A stretch of 64,000 bases of DNA from Alphaproteobacteria bacterium (lineage in GTDB: Bacteria; Pseudomonadota; Alphaproteobacteria; Micavibrionales; Micavibrionaceae). The notes below the pieces were generated by a model. The model saw only the letters and a list, made by a program, of their open reading frames with translations. It was not told the origin of the DNA and did no database searches. Positions 36,334 to 45,202 of the stretch are shown piece after piece (within the stretch, counting starts at the first letter, position 1; each line of letters starts with the position of its first letter). The stretch covers positions 1,240,001-1,304,000 of the forward strand of contig CP065008.1 of the NCBI GenBank assembly GCA_016699735.1, given 5' to 3'. A program made the translations under genes and the position numbers.

Positions 36334-36351
36334 AAAGCACGGTGAGCAAAA

Positions 36352-36385
36352 CAAAAAAGGCGCGACAGCAAAAGCCGCCACGCCT
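36352..36385 (-). terminator. Strong terminator at the end of the giant operon
   Basis: On the minus strand AGGCGTGGCGGC and GCTGTCGCGCCT form a 12-bp stem (including G-U pairs) around TTTT, followed by TTTTTTG. It lies just after the stop of the 59-residue gene. Confidence 0.8.
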
Positions 36386-36407
36386 AATAAGAAAAACGTA
36401 AGGCTAC

Positions 36408-36587
36408 TTACACACGAGGCCCGGAGTTAATCCCACCATCAAAGGTCATGTCCATGCTTGCAGCATTACCAGACAAACCGTTAAAAAGGGAAGCCCCAGC
36501 ACCGGGCATAACCTGAAAACTGCACGTAGCGCAGTCGCTCTTGAATGTGTCCGCCAGTTTCGCTAACTCTTGACCCACTAATGCCAT
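36408..36587 (-). CDS. 59-residue protein with CxxC pair, last gene of giant operon
   Basis: An ATG with GAGGAG eight bases upstream opens a 59-residue frame (KLADTFKSDCATCSFQVMPG in the middle, then Gly/Ser/Asn-rich). Two cysteines are spaced CxxC-like (DCATC), seen in metal or redox proteins, but two cysteines alone cannot bind zinc without a partner. No signal peptide and no hydrophobic helix. It follows the 121-residue gene by 82 bases and is followed at once by the operon terminator, so it is probably coexpressed. No relatives recognised; it may be a secreted substrate or a small folding factor. Confidence 0.55.
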   Translation of the reverse strand: MALVGQELAKLADTFKSDCATCSFQVMPGAGASLFNGLSGNAASMDMTFDGGINSGPRV

Positions 36588-36669
36588 TTTTTACACTCCT
36601 CTATTTAGTCTATGTTAACCCAAAACAACTCAAAAAAAACAGCTTTTTCTTCGCTTTCGCTAAACTTTT

Positions 36670-37035
36670 TTATGCCCGGTGCAAAATCAGCGGAATATAG
36701 TGCCCTTCCTTGGCTTCCCCGGTCTTGTCATCCAGTAAAATCATCAAAACCTGATGCGAATTCTGCATATTTTTCGACACATCCTTGGTCAGCGGCAGTC
36801 CCGCATCCCGAATCTCCCCGTCATCCATCACGAAATCCAGCCGATAGGTACTAAGATCAAACTCCAGCCACGACAGCTCGTTTTTAAAGGGTTTGTTATG
36901 GAAGATGGCGCAGCGTCCGTCTTCCTTGACCGCAACCTGGATACTCAAGGGGCTGCCATCCTCGCAGCCGTAGACGAAATCGGTCAGATCGCCGTAAACG
37001 GGTCTCTCGCTGGTATGTCCTGTCGTCTCGTTCAT
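36670..37035 (-). CDS. Small paralogous protein B of giant operon
   Basis: The 121-residue product has no signal peptide. Its second half (LSWLEFDLSTYRLDFVMDDG, SHQVLMILLDDKTGEAKEGH) aligns with the corresponding half of the 158-residue product of the neighbouring gene (IDYLEYNPENQRVTVFTNDG and IIVMARTKNGKVVEG), so the two arose by duplication. The shared fold looks like a small beta domain. No recognised family. It could be a chaperone or immunity-type partner of the giant proteins encoded upstream. Confidence 0.65.
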   Translation of the reverse strand: MNETTGHTSERPVYGDLTDFVYGCEDGSPLSIQVAVKEDGRCAIFHNKPFKNELSWLEFDLSTYRLDFVMDDGEIRDAGLPLTKDVSKNMQNSHQVLMILLDDKTGEAKEGHYIPLILHRA

Positions 37036-37096
37036 TGCCTAAAACTAACTGTTTTGTATTACACAAGCCAGAGGGAAATCTCCCCCCGGTAAAATT

Positions 37097-37573
37097 CTAA
37101 TTCACGGTTTTTTCTTCCTGCACCTTGATTTTGAGGCGTACCTCAAAACCTTCGACCACCTTTCCGTTTTTTGTCCGGGCCATGACGATAATTTGCGGCT
37201 TGGCAAAATAGGGCCGGATCAGCCATTGAATACGTGCACCCAGATCAAGCTGCTGCCCATCGTTGGTAAAAACGGTGACGCGCTGGTTTTCGGGGTTGTA
37301 CTCAAGATAATCAATCGTGCAAGGGAGATCCTTTCCGTAAAAAATAAATGTTTCTCCCATCTCCCGATCACAGAAAATATCAAACTCTGACTTTTCAAAA
37401 AGAGACTTCCGAGAAGACCGCAAAGAGGTTCCCCAGTCATCCCTGATGCTGGTTAAACTCTTTTTAGGAACTTGTTGCTCGTCGGTATTATCGTCAGACA
37501 TAACAAGAAAAGCCAGAAAGGCCTCATGATCCAGAGGCCGGGAGGCATAATATCCTACGCCCGCGTAAATCAT
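37097..37573 (-). CDS. Small paralogous protein A of giant operon
   Basis: The 158-residue product shares its C-terminal half with the downstream 121-residue gene. The N-terminus is uncertain: an internal ATG at 37501 (MSDDNTDEQQV) would give 134 residues, and neither has a strong ribosome binding site. Charged and beta-rich, with two cysteines. It starts 43 bases after the stop of the 1861-residue gene on the same strand. No family known. Tandem paralogs next to large multi-domain proteins are common for immunity or chaperone genes, but no such role is shown here. Confidence 0.65.
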   Translation of the reverse strand: MIYAGVGYYASRPLDHEAFLAFLVMSDDNTDEQQVPKKSLTSIRDDWGTSLRSSRKSLFEKSEFDIFCDREMGETFIFYGKDLPCTIDYLEYNPENQRVTVFTNDGQQLDLGARIQWLIRPYFAKPQIIVMARTKNGKVVEGFEVRLKIKVQEEKTVN

Positions 37574-37616
37574 ACCACTTGTCCGTTAAAGGTTAAAGTC
37601 ATAACGTTTGCCAAGA

Positions 37617-40600
37617 TCAATGAGCGTAAGCCAGAGCAGTGTTTTGTCCGCCGTTGACAAAATCGTAAACTGAAGCCTTCGGCGTACCGTTATCGTCGCT
37701 TCTGACATTATGAGCGCGTCCAAACACATCGGCGGCTTCGCTGGGAACATGAGACATTTCGCCCATCGTAGCAGCGGCTTCGGTCCTCGGCCGCCCGTCA
37801 GCAGAAGCACGAAACACACCTTCCTGCTCGTGTCCGACGGTACGGCCTTGTGTATCCATACCGAGGAACCCTCTCTGTGTGACATTACCGTTTATATCGG
37901 TGACAGGGGCCGTCGATGCGGTAAAGGGGCTGGGGCCGACCGCGCCGCTACCCATATTGTAATCATTGCCCGTAGCGGTATAACGCCCGCCCATTTTATC
38001 CAGCTTGTCGCCCAGAGCGCTGCTGCCCCTAAGCATCCACAGAAGGGCGCCGCCAACAACCAGAAGCTTAAGGCCACCACTGATTTTTGTACCCGTCCAC
38101 TCGCCAAAGGTGCTGTTCCAGAGACTGACTCCCATCAAGCCGGCAATCACACCGAGGCCGATATTGGCCCCCTGATAAAGCATTTTGCCACCCTCAGATC
38201 TGGAAGCGGCACGGGCGACATCGCGGGTCCACCAGTCACGCACGCCAGAAAAAGCGTTGCCGACAGCATTGAACATCTGCCCTAGATAGCTCTGACCTCC
38301 AGGCTGTCCGCGGTCACGAAGCAGGTTGGAAATTGGGCCGTTATTACCACCCTCAAGAGCGCCAGTAATAGAGTCCACACGCTGCCTTTGTGTGCGATCG
38401 TGGATCATATCAGCAATCTGAGTGTTGGACTCGATAACGCGGCGTAGATTATCGGCGGCGCGGGAGGCCTTTTGCTGGGCTTCACGGGCGGCACGGGCTT
38501 GAGTCTGTGCCTCAACCAGCTTGCTCCTCGCAACCTCAAGGTTCGCGACAGTGGCAGCCTTGATGTCCTGAATGCCGGACTCAGAGAGCCTTGCAGCTTC
38601 CTGAACCTGTTGCAGAGCCTGATTGGCTTCCTGAGCTCTAAGGCGGGCTTCAACCAAGGCAGGCTCGAAGTAAGCAGGGTTGCCATTGTTGTTGCGGGCC
38701 TGCTCCTGCAGTTCCAGAAGTTGGCGGACGGTATCGTTCGCATACTGGGCTTGCTGGCTGGTATTGTTGACATCATCCCTGATTTCGCGGGCGGCGCGGT
38801 CACCTTCGGCCTTAATTGCCGTCAACTGTTGCTCGGGTGTACCTGTGGTCGTGCTTTGGCCGGACGGCTGGCCGATATAAGCAGGACCAGAAGCAGCAGT
38901 TCCGGGTGCAGGAGGCACAACAGCAGTTCCGGGTGCAGGAGGCACAACAGCAGTTCCGGGTGCAGGAGGCACAACAGCAGTTCCGGGTGCAGGAGGCACA
39001 ACAGCAGTTCCGGGTGCAGGAGGCACAACAGCAGTTCCGGGCGCAGGAGGCACAACAGGAGCTCCGGGTGTAGGAGGAACAGCAACAGCAGGAGCCGTAG
39101 GCACGTTGCGGAGAACAGAATCAGCTTCGGCCTTTACCGCTGCAGGGGCGGCAGCCAGTTGGCTACGCATATTATTCTGACGGGTATTAGCCTCGGTTTG
39201 AAGCTGTGTCAGCCGGGTATTGACGTTTCTTAGATCGGTCAGAGCTTCCTCGGCATCGACGATATTTCCGTTAGAATCTTTAAAGTCTGAAAAGGCATCC
39301 CGAGCGTCGCTCTGAAGCTTGGGCAGCTGAGTCAACACAATGTCATCAATGACCTTCCACTCAGCTTCAATCTTCTGACGAAGCTCTTCAAGCTGCCGTG
39401 CTTTATCGTTCTCGCCGCGCCCACGGGCCGCAGTGACCTCCTTGCCGAGATCCTCCAGAAGAATTTTCGTGGCTTGATGAATGTTGGTGGTATTAACAAT
39501 CGACGTGCCGATTCTGTTTTTCAGATCCTCGGCCTCGGTAGCCCACTGTTCGTATTGTCTCTTTCTCTCAGGGCCGCGGTCGGTCCACGACAGGATCCAA
39601 CTCTTGATGTCAACATCAGTACCACCCTTGAACCAAGGTCCGATACGACCGGTATCCAGATCAAGGCCAGTAAATCTATCCCCAGAGAAAAACTTCGGGA
39701 TATCATCAGCCACTATATCGAAGAAGCCAATACCCGCAGACTGTAGGAAATGAATAGGTCCACGCGGATCGACATAACCGCCATCCGTAAGGCCGACTGA
39801 ATGTGCGGCAGTTTCAAGTCCAAAAATTCCCGCGGTGGTGCCCATGAAAATCTTGTTAAGCAGCAGGGGATTTCTCAAGGACGCACCGGCGGCCAAAACC
39901 GTAGCGGTCACAGGCATCTTGTAGCCTTCGCCATCGTTCCAGCCCAGAGCAGCCGTCCCTTTTTCGACACCCCATGTAGCCAAGGCGCCGCCGGCCAAAA
40001 CTTTGCCCGGAAGAGAAAGACCGATCTTCGACTCGGCGGATAGCATCCCCCCGCTGATGAGGCGGGCAGGCATTTTAACGAACCAAGGCATCCGGTCGGC
40101 AATGCCGTCCTTGCCTAAAATTCCGCCCAGACTGCGCTCCCTACCCCAAAAACCCTGACTGTATTTGAAACCCTCCTCCTCAGGGCGGCGGTAAAGCAAG
40201 GTATAGTCAAATCTCGCCCTCAGCTTGTCAGCATCGTCGATAACGAACTCTCCACGCTTCCACCCGGGAGCCATTTTGGTCTGACCACCTGTGAGGTAGG
40301 CGACAATCTCAGTCCCCATGTTTCTGAGGGGATAGCGAAGATAGTTATCGACAGTAGGGACAGAGTAACCCGTACCCATACTTCCTTTGCCCCCGCGCAG
40401 GGGAAACGCCTCGGCCATGTACCAGAATTCAGACAGAGGGGCGACGAACTTTCTTTCCACTTCCCGGGCACCCCATTTACGGCCCGTATCAAGCTCGAAC
40501 ATGGCGGCGCCAAGTAGATCTTCATAGAACTGTTTTCTGTGCGGATTGGCCTCGACTCTCATCGCGTCCCGAACCACTCCCTCAAAACCCTTGGGGAGTG

Positions 40601-43202
40601 TGTCCTGTGCAGCCGCGCCCATTTTCGACTTCAAGATACGGATGATTCGAACGGCTTCCTGCTCAAGGCCAGCATCGTAAAAGCTCTGAACCATGGCAAA
40701 GAATTCGTTCTTTGGTTCAACGTTGACCGCCCTGGGCGCATTTCTCTCGTAATAATGCAGCAACTCATGCGCCCGTAATTCAAGGTTATGTTCGGTGTCG
40801 CTGGTCAGGAACTTAAGAGCGCGGTCCTGCCTGTTATAGGTGCCGGCCAGAATTTGCCGCTCCAGAACCTTGGTTCTCCAGACGCTGGCCAGAACCGGAT
40901 CGCCTTTAGGAGTTATCGCAGGTTTCCCGTCAAGGCCGATAACCACATCGTCCAGCCTTAATTTGACATCAGACCCGAGGCGGCTGAAACGGCTGTGTAG
41001 GATAAGCTCCAAATCGGCGGCGGCACCTCTGGTGTCATTGCCGTAAGCTTTGGCGATGCGGTCGATCTCGTCGATATAGGTCTTGGCCAAAGCGGAAGGC
41101 TTGTCGGCCTCAGTCTTCATTTTGGTCAAGGCGTCGCGCAATTCCTTAAGGCCGACAGTGTCGTTACCATAAGCGCCGACAATCCTTGTGATTTCGTCCT
41201 CGCAGGTCTTGATAAGGGTCGCAGAATCATCTGCGGTAAGGTCCAGTCTGCTAACCGCGGAGCGCAGTTCATTAATGACATCGCCATTCGCACCATCCAT
41301 CCGCGCAACGCGATCCAAGGTACTTTTAAAACCATCGGCGAGACTCTGGGTAGACTCCCTGACGGGTCTGGTTTTTTGCAGGGTGTCACGCAGGTCTTCT
41401 AACCAGCGTCTCATATTCTCGGCCTGACGCTCGGTGAGCCCAGTGAGACCCCCAGTGTATTTTTTCCCAAGCAGAACTGACTCGCCATCGTTCAGCTCGT
41501 CGAGCATCTTGTTGATACCGGTAACGGCCTCGTCAATTTTTCCAGAATTTCTTGAATAAAAACTATTCATGACACTCTGAAGCTGCAGCTTGGCTGCCTC
41601 AGGGGAGATGGCATCCAAGCCGTTAGACGATCCCATTCTCTTCGCAATAGCGTTCAGTTCTCCTTGAAGACCAATGACCTCATCCATAACTCCCGTCTTC
41701 TTGAGAAGACCGTCGACATGGTTGATCGCAGGCCGGATCATGTGTGCCATAGTAAATTTGGCGATAGAAGGAAGAGACAGCTTCAGGCTTCCTAAACCCC
41801 AGTTTTGCCACATCTTGGGAAATAGTGCGTATCCCCAATGGCTCGGGTGGTAACCTGCTAACTTGTGAAGCCAGTCCTCATAGTTAGCACGCATCACGCG
41901 CTGTCCGTTATCCCCGGCAGGGCGTCCAACGGTTTTACCGCCAGTTACAGCAGCATCTCCGCCACCGCCGACAGCTTCGTCAGCGGATTGGCCGGCGCGG
42001 GCCCACTTATTCGCAGCCTCGTCCGCAGACAGACCAGCGTGCTTGGCAACGTCGTCGTAGATTCTCCGAGCCTCAACAACGGCCATATCACCATCGTCCA
42101 GATTAAACTTTTTCTGAAGATCCCCGGCGAACGTACGCTCGACATCGCCGAGTGAGGTATTGGCCAGACGCTCATTATAGGCGGTGATGAAGGCTTTCCG
42201 TCTGGCCTGTGTTTCAGCAACATTGTCAATGAGGCGAACGACACCGTTGCGAATCTCAGGGTTTCCAAGGACATCCGCAAAATCACCTTTTTTTGCGGCC
42301 TCTTCATACCAGCGCATAAAAGCAGCGGAATCGAGTGTTTCGCCATCGCCCAGTGTCCGGCGCATATCGGAAATAACTGCAGAATACTTGGCCTGCTGCT
42401 GCGTCAGCGCCTCCATGTACTTAGCATGCTGTTCTTCAAACTTAAGCCCGGCGGACTTGGCGCGGTTCATAGCCTCCTCGGCTATGTGTGAAAAACGCTG
42501 CGTAAAGAGAGCGTTCATCAGGTTTCCAAGATCGCCCGTGAATGAGGGAACAAGCCCATCTTTTAGCTTGGCCGGTACCGTTGCGGCGGTCCGCAGCGGG
42601 GAGGCATCATCTGCGGTGCGAGCGGTTGTGCTGCCTGCGGCAGTTGCGTCATCGGCGGTGCGGGCGGTTGTGCTGCCTGCGGCAGTGGCGTCATCGGCGG
42701 TGCGGGCGGTCGTGCTTCCACCGACAGGGGTATCGTCGGCAGTGCGGGCCGTTGTGCTCCCTGCAGGAGGAGCAGAGCCCAACAAGCCCTGACGCTTAAG
42801 GTTAGCCTCCACACGAGCGGCCAGAATGGCGCTATCATTCGGCCTAAGTTTATATGCAGCACCGAGGAGGTTGATCCTTCTTTCGTCAACATCACCCTTG
42901 CTCAGCAAAGATCTGAATTCGATATCAAAATTTTGGCGGTTGATTTGGTTTTCAGCAACGCTCTCCAAAGACCTGCGAACACCTGAGGTGCTAAGGATAT
43001 CCTTGAACTCATCGTTCTTCAGCGCTTCATCGTACCACTTACGGAAGTCCGAAAGATTCAGAGGCCCACTTCTGCCCTCGAAGAAACTTTTAAAATGCGT
43101 AGCGACCTTCCGCTGCGTCAGAAGTTCTGGGGCAGTATGCGCCAGAGACGAGCCAACAATCTGGGCAAAATCATCAATATATTTTACTACGGCACCAGCC
43201 AT
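37617..43202 (-). CDS. Giant 1861-residue coiled-coil protein with HELLH motif
   Basis: No signal peptide. The first 330 residues hold two related helical domains (KWYDEALKNDEFKDIL and RWYEEAAKKGDFADVL), separated by a 42-base tandem repeat (STTARTADDATAAG). Coiled coil dominates the middle. At 812-816 HELLH, followed by NEFFAMV with Glu833, is the arrangement of a gluzincin-type zinc site. Hydrophobic segments near 1070-1135 and 1670-1725 suggest membrane insertion. A 27-base tandem repeat codes for PAPGTAVVP units at about 1373-1436, a flexible Pro-rich linker, followed by more coiled coil. The rest resembles nothing I know. A self-processing secreted or membrane-inserted protein, perhaps used against other cells, is possible. 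AGAGGG precedes the ATG. Confidence 0.7.
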   Translation of the reverse strand: MAGAVVKYIDDFAQIVGSSLAHTAPELLTQRKVATHFKSFFEGRSGPLNLSDFRKWYDEALKNDEFKDILSTSGVRRSLESVAENQINRQNFDIEFRSLLSKGDVDERRINLLGAAYKLRPNDSAILAARVEANLKRQGLLGSAPPAGSTTARTADDTPVGGSTTARTADDATAAGSTTARTADDATAAGSTTARTADDASPLRTAATVPAKLKDGLVPSFTGDLGNLMNALFTQRFSHIAEEAMNRAKSAGLKFEEQHAKYMEALTQQQAKYSAVISDMRRTLGDGETLDSAAFMRWYEEAAKKGDFADVLGNPEIRNGVVRLIDNVAETQARRKAFITAYNERLANTSLGDVERTFAGDLQKKFNLDDGDMAVVEARRIYDDVAKHAGLSADEAANKWARAGQSADEAVGGGGDAAVTGGKTVGRPAGDNGQRVMRANYEDWLHKLAGYHPSHWGYALFPKMWQNWGLGSLKLSLPSIAKFTMAHMIRPAINHVDGLLKKTGVMDEVIGLQGELNAIAKRMGSSNGLDAISPEAAKLQLQSVMNSFYSRNSGKIDEAVTGINKMLDELNDGESVLLGKKYTGGLTGLTERQAENMRRWLEDLRDTLQKTRPVRESTQSLADGFKSTLDRVARMDGANGDVINELRSAVSRLDLTADDSATLIKTCEDEITRIVGAYGNDTVGLKELRDALTKMKTEADKPSALAKTYIDEIDRIAKAYGNDTRGAAADLELILHSRFSRLGSDVKLRLDDVVIGLDGKPAITPKGDPVLASVWRTKVLERQILAGTYNRQDRALKFLTSDTEHNLELRAHELLHYYERNAPRAVNVEPKNEFFAMVQSFYDAGLEQEAVRIIRILKSKMGAAAQDTLPKGFEGVVRDAMRVEANPHRKQFYEDLLGAAMFELDTGRKWGAREVERKFVAPLSEFWYMAEAFPLRGGKGSMGTGYSVPTVDNYLRYPLRNMGTEIVAYLTGGQTKMAPGWKRGEFVIDDADKLRARFDYTLLYRRPEEEGFKYSQGFWGRERSLGGILGKDGIADRMPWFVKMPARLISGGMLSAESKIGLSLPGKVLAGGALATWGVEKGTAALGWNDGEGYKMPVTATVLAAGASLRNPLLLNKIFMGTTAGIFGLETAAHSVGLTDGGYVDPRGPIHFLQSAGIGFFDIVADDIPKFFSGDRFTGLDLDTGRIGPWFKGGTDVDIKSWILSWTDRGPERKRQYEQWATEAEDLKNRIGTSIVNTTNIHQATKILLEDLGKEVTAARGRGENDKARQLEELRQKIEAEWKVIDDIVLTQLPKLQSDARDAFSDFKDSNGNIVDAEEALTDLRNVNTRLTQLQTEANTRQNNMRSQLAAAPAAVKAEADSVLRNVPTAPAVAVPPTPGAPVVPPAPGTAVVPPAPGTAVVPPAPGTAVVPPAPGTAVVPPAPGTAVVPPAPGTAASGPAYIGQPSGQSTTTGTPEQQLTAIKAEGDRAAREIRDDVNNTSQQAQYANDTVRQLLELQEQARNNNGNPAYFEPALVEARLRAQEANQALQQVQEAARLSESGIQDIKAATVANLEVARSKLVEAQTQARAAREAQQKASRAADNLRRVIESNTQIADMIHDRTQRQRVDSITGALEGGNNGPISNLLRDRGQPGGQSYLGQMFNAVGNAFSGVRDWWTRDVARAASRSEGGKMLYQGANIGLGVIAGLMGVSLWNSTFGEWTGTKISGGLKLLVVGGALLWMLRGSSALGDKLDKMGGRYTATGNDYNMGSGAVGPSPFTASTAPVTDINGNVTQRGFLGMDTQGRTVGHEQEGVFRASADGRPRTEAAATMGEMSHVPSEAADVFGRAHNVRSDDNGTPKASVYDFVNGGQNTALAYAH
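38896..39084 (-). repeat. 27-bp tandem repeat coding for Pro/Val-rich linker
   Basis: Six nearly perfect copies of a 27-base unit, from GCAGTTCCGGGTGCAGG on the plus strand, plus one diverged copy, inside the 1861-residue gene. Each codes for nine residues of the type PAPGTAVVP. In-frame copy number change would only lengthen or shorten the linker. Confidence 0.9.
42604..42771 (-). repeat. 42-bp tandem repeat, four copies
   Basis: Four units of 42 bases near the 5' end of the 1861-residue gene code for 14-residue STTARTADDxxxxG units. The middle two are nearly identical and the outer ones diverged. Confidence 0.85.
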
Positions 43203-43293
43203 GAATGAACCCTCTTTATCGCCCTTTTACGGTTATATTAGTTTTAACCAAATGTAACATATCTGCTCTGCTTTTTTCCAGCATTTTAATCAC

Positions 43294-44787
43294 TTACCTG
43301 TTACCATTCCCCATTCCGGGGGTCACAGGGGCAGGTTGGCGCGGCTGGGCCGGCGTACCCTGCTGCGAGAGAGGGTCAAGTTGCGTAGGTTGCTTAAGCC
43401 CCTCAAAACCCTCGATCGTAAAAATGTGAGTAATGCCCTCGTCCTTGGGTGCATTGCTCTGAAACTCCTGACTTAAAGGCTGCTGTGTTGCACTATCGGA
43501 AGGGGAGGGTGCAGCAGGCGACCCGGTCTGGACAGAAAGCTGACCGCTCATTGCCTGTTCGTAGGTAGGGGCCATAGAAGGATCAATACCCCTTTCTCTC
43601 AGGCTATCGTAATAACGCTTGCGGTTGGCTTCATCAGAGTTTTCTTGCTCTACAACACCGGAAGCGTAAGCCCTTCCGGCATCGGCCTTGCGAACCTGTT
43701 CATTCTCCTTGGCGCTGTTGACAGTGTAGGACATTGCAGCCCCGCCGCCTTCAATAGTCCAGGCAACAACGCTGCGTCCATTGGCTTGAAGAGGGTTGGT
43801 CCACTTGAATCCCCCCTCGGCGGCGCGCAGGCCGTTGGCCAAAGTGATATGATTCTGAAACAAGGGCTTGCTGCCCATCCACGAAGCAAAAGCGTGCTCG
43901 GTCTGTGCGGGATCAAAAACCCTCAAGGGGCCGCGCATGACAGTACCCACAACTCCGGGTTTAGGAGCCTCAGCAGCAAGTGTCGCTGCTCTCTCAAGAT
44001 AGGAAACGGTAGGGTTGCGCCCGAACCAATACAACGGTTTTGCCGCAATCTGGCCCAAACGGCCTGTTTCGGCCAGAGCCTCGCCGACTGCAACAGCGCG
44101 TACACCAAGGGCGCCGCCTCTGAGGCTGCCCAAGGCAACGCCGCCGGCTCCTGCAGTGAAAGCGCTCACCAAAACAATCGAACCGACTTCGCCAATGGCC
44201 TGAAAACCATACTTGGTTCCGGCTGCATACGACGCATCACGCTCGGTGATCTTACCGTCACGGACCATCTGGTTGAGTTCTTCGCGGGTGTAGCCTAAAT
44301 AGTGGCCGGTTTTATCCTCGACCCATTTCTGCACGACATTGAAATCCGACATTTTACGGTATTCGAGGATATTCTTATCCTTGTCGGCACCCAGGTTAAC
44401 GGCGCCGACGACAGTATTATGTGCAAGATGATAAGTGCCTTCGACGCCCCAGCGCCCGATATCGACCACAAGGGCGCCAAGACCGGTAACGGAGTTGCTT
44501 AAGCCTTGACCAGCCTGACGAGCGGCAAGAAGAGGATTATTAACGACAAACTTACCGTAATCGACAACAGCGCTTCCGGCATTTTTCCAAGTCTGAGCCT
44601 CAAGAAGCTTCGGAGCATTATCTCCAACCCACTTGGCGGCAGGTTGAATGGCTTTTTCGTTGACCCAGTTGGCCCCGGATTTTACGCCATCCCAAGCCTT
44701 CTGGTAGGTCTCTGCCTTGAAAGGGGCGGTGGCAACGCTGACTACAGCGCCCGAAACCCTATCCCATGCATTGCCAAGCCAACCCAT
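43294..44787 (-). CDS. 497-residue membrane-associated protein, first gene of giant operon
   Basis: The product starts with amphipathic helices rich in Trp and Ala (WDRVSGAVVSVATAPFKAET, SGANWVNEKAIQPAAKWVGD), continues with hydrophobic segments (about 85-115 and 195-235, rich in Gly and Ala), and ends with a Pro/Gln/Ser-rich flexible tail. There is no classic signal peptide. The Gly/Ala-rich helices recall pore-forming or membrane-inserting toxins, but no motif identifies it. It is the first gene after a 400-base gap and lies 91 bases before the 1861-residue gene; both have the same AGAGGGTT upstream of their ATG. I know no family. Confidence 0.65.
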   Translation of the reverse strand: MGWLGNAWDRVSGAVVSVATAPFKAETYQKAWDGVKSGANWVNEKAIQPAAKWVGDNAPKLLEAQTWKNAGSAVVDYGKFVVNNPLLAARQAGQGLSNSVTGLGALVVDIGRWGVEGTYHLAHNTVVGAVNLGADKDKNILEYRKMSDFNVVQKWVEDKTGHYLGYTREELNQMVRDGKITERDASYAAGTKYGFQAIGEVGSIVLVSAFTAGAGGVALGSLRGGALGVRAVAVGEALAETGRLGQIAAKPLYWFGRNPTVSYLERAATLAAEAPKPGVVGTVMRGPLRVFDPAQTEHAFASWMGSKPLFQNHITLANGLRAAEGGFKWTNPLQANGRSVVAWTIEGGGAAMSYTVNSAKENEQVRKADAGRAYASGVVEQENSDEANRKRYYDSLRERGIDPSMAPTYEQAMSGQLSVQTGSPAAPSPSDSATQQPLSQEFQSNAPKDEGITHIFTIEGFEGLKQPTQLDPLSQQGTPAQPRQPAPVTPGMGNGNR

Positions 44788-45202
44788 TGAAACCCTCTAC
44801 AACTTGCCTTTCCGCGTTTTTATTATGGTTAAATAGTATCAATATTTTCTTAGTTTTACCCGTTTTTTATAGACCCCAGACCCAAAAGCCCTAAATTTTA
44901 GAGAGTACTTCCAAGTTTGTTTGCAGAACGCTTTTTTTTATTCAACCCTAGCGTTTCTGCCGCTTTTCACCCCAAACCCAAAGGCCAACTTATTTTTATA
45001 GTGGCTTTATTTAAGGTCATTATACCTTATGGGAAAAAAGATATGCAAGAAATTTATTTGATATTTAAACAATTTATATAGTATAGAATTACTATATTTA
45101 TTATTTATTATTTATTTATTTAGGTAAATATTTTTGCTATTTATTATATTTATGCTTGTAGAGTTACTTTATAAATACTACATAGTTCCGAAATTGGAGG
45201 AG
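44788..45202 (-). promoter_or_regulatory. AT-rich gene-free region upstream of giant operon
   Basis: About 415 bases with no coding frame on either strand. Near the operon start lie two similar blocks, ACCCCAGACCCAAAAG at about 44873 and ACCCCAAACCCAAAGG at about 44968, which could be operator sites. The part close to purH is very AT-rich with several TATTTA repeats, a possible curved promoter region. AGAGGG lies seven bases before the first ATG. No known riboswitch is seen. Confidence 0.45.

Noticed and set aside
38896..39084. CRISPR-like regular repeats
   Set aside because: Units are contiguous without spacers, have a length that is a multiple of three and code for a Pro-rich linker, so this is a coding tandem repeat.
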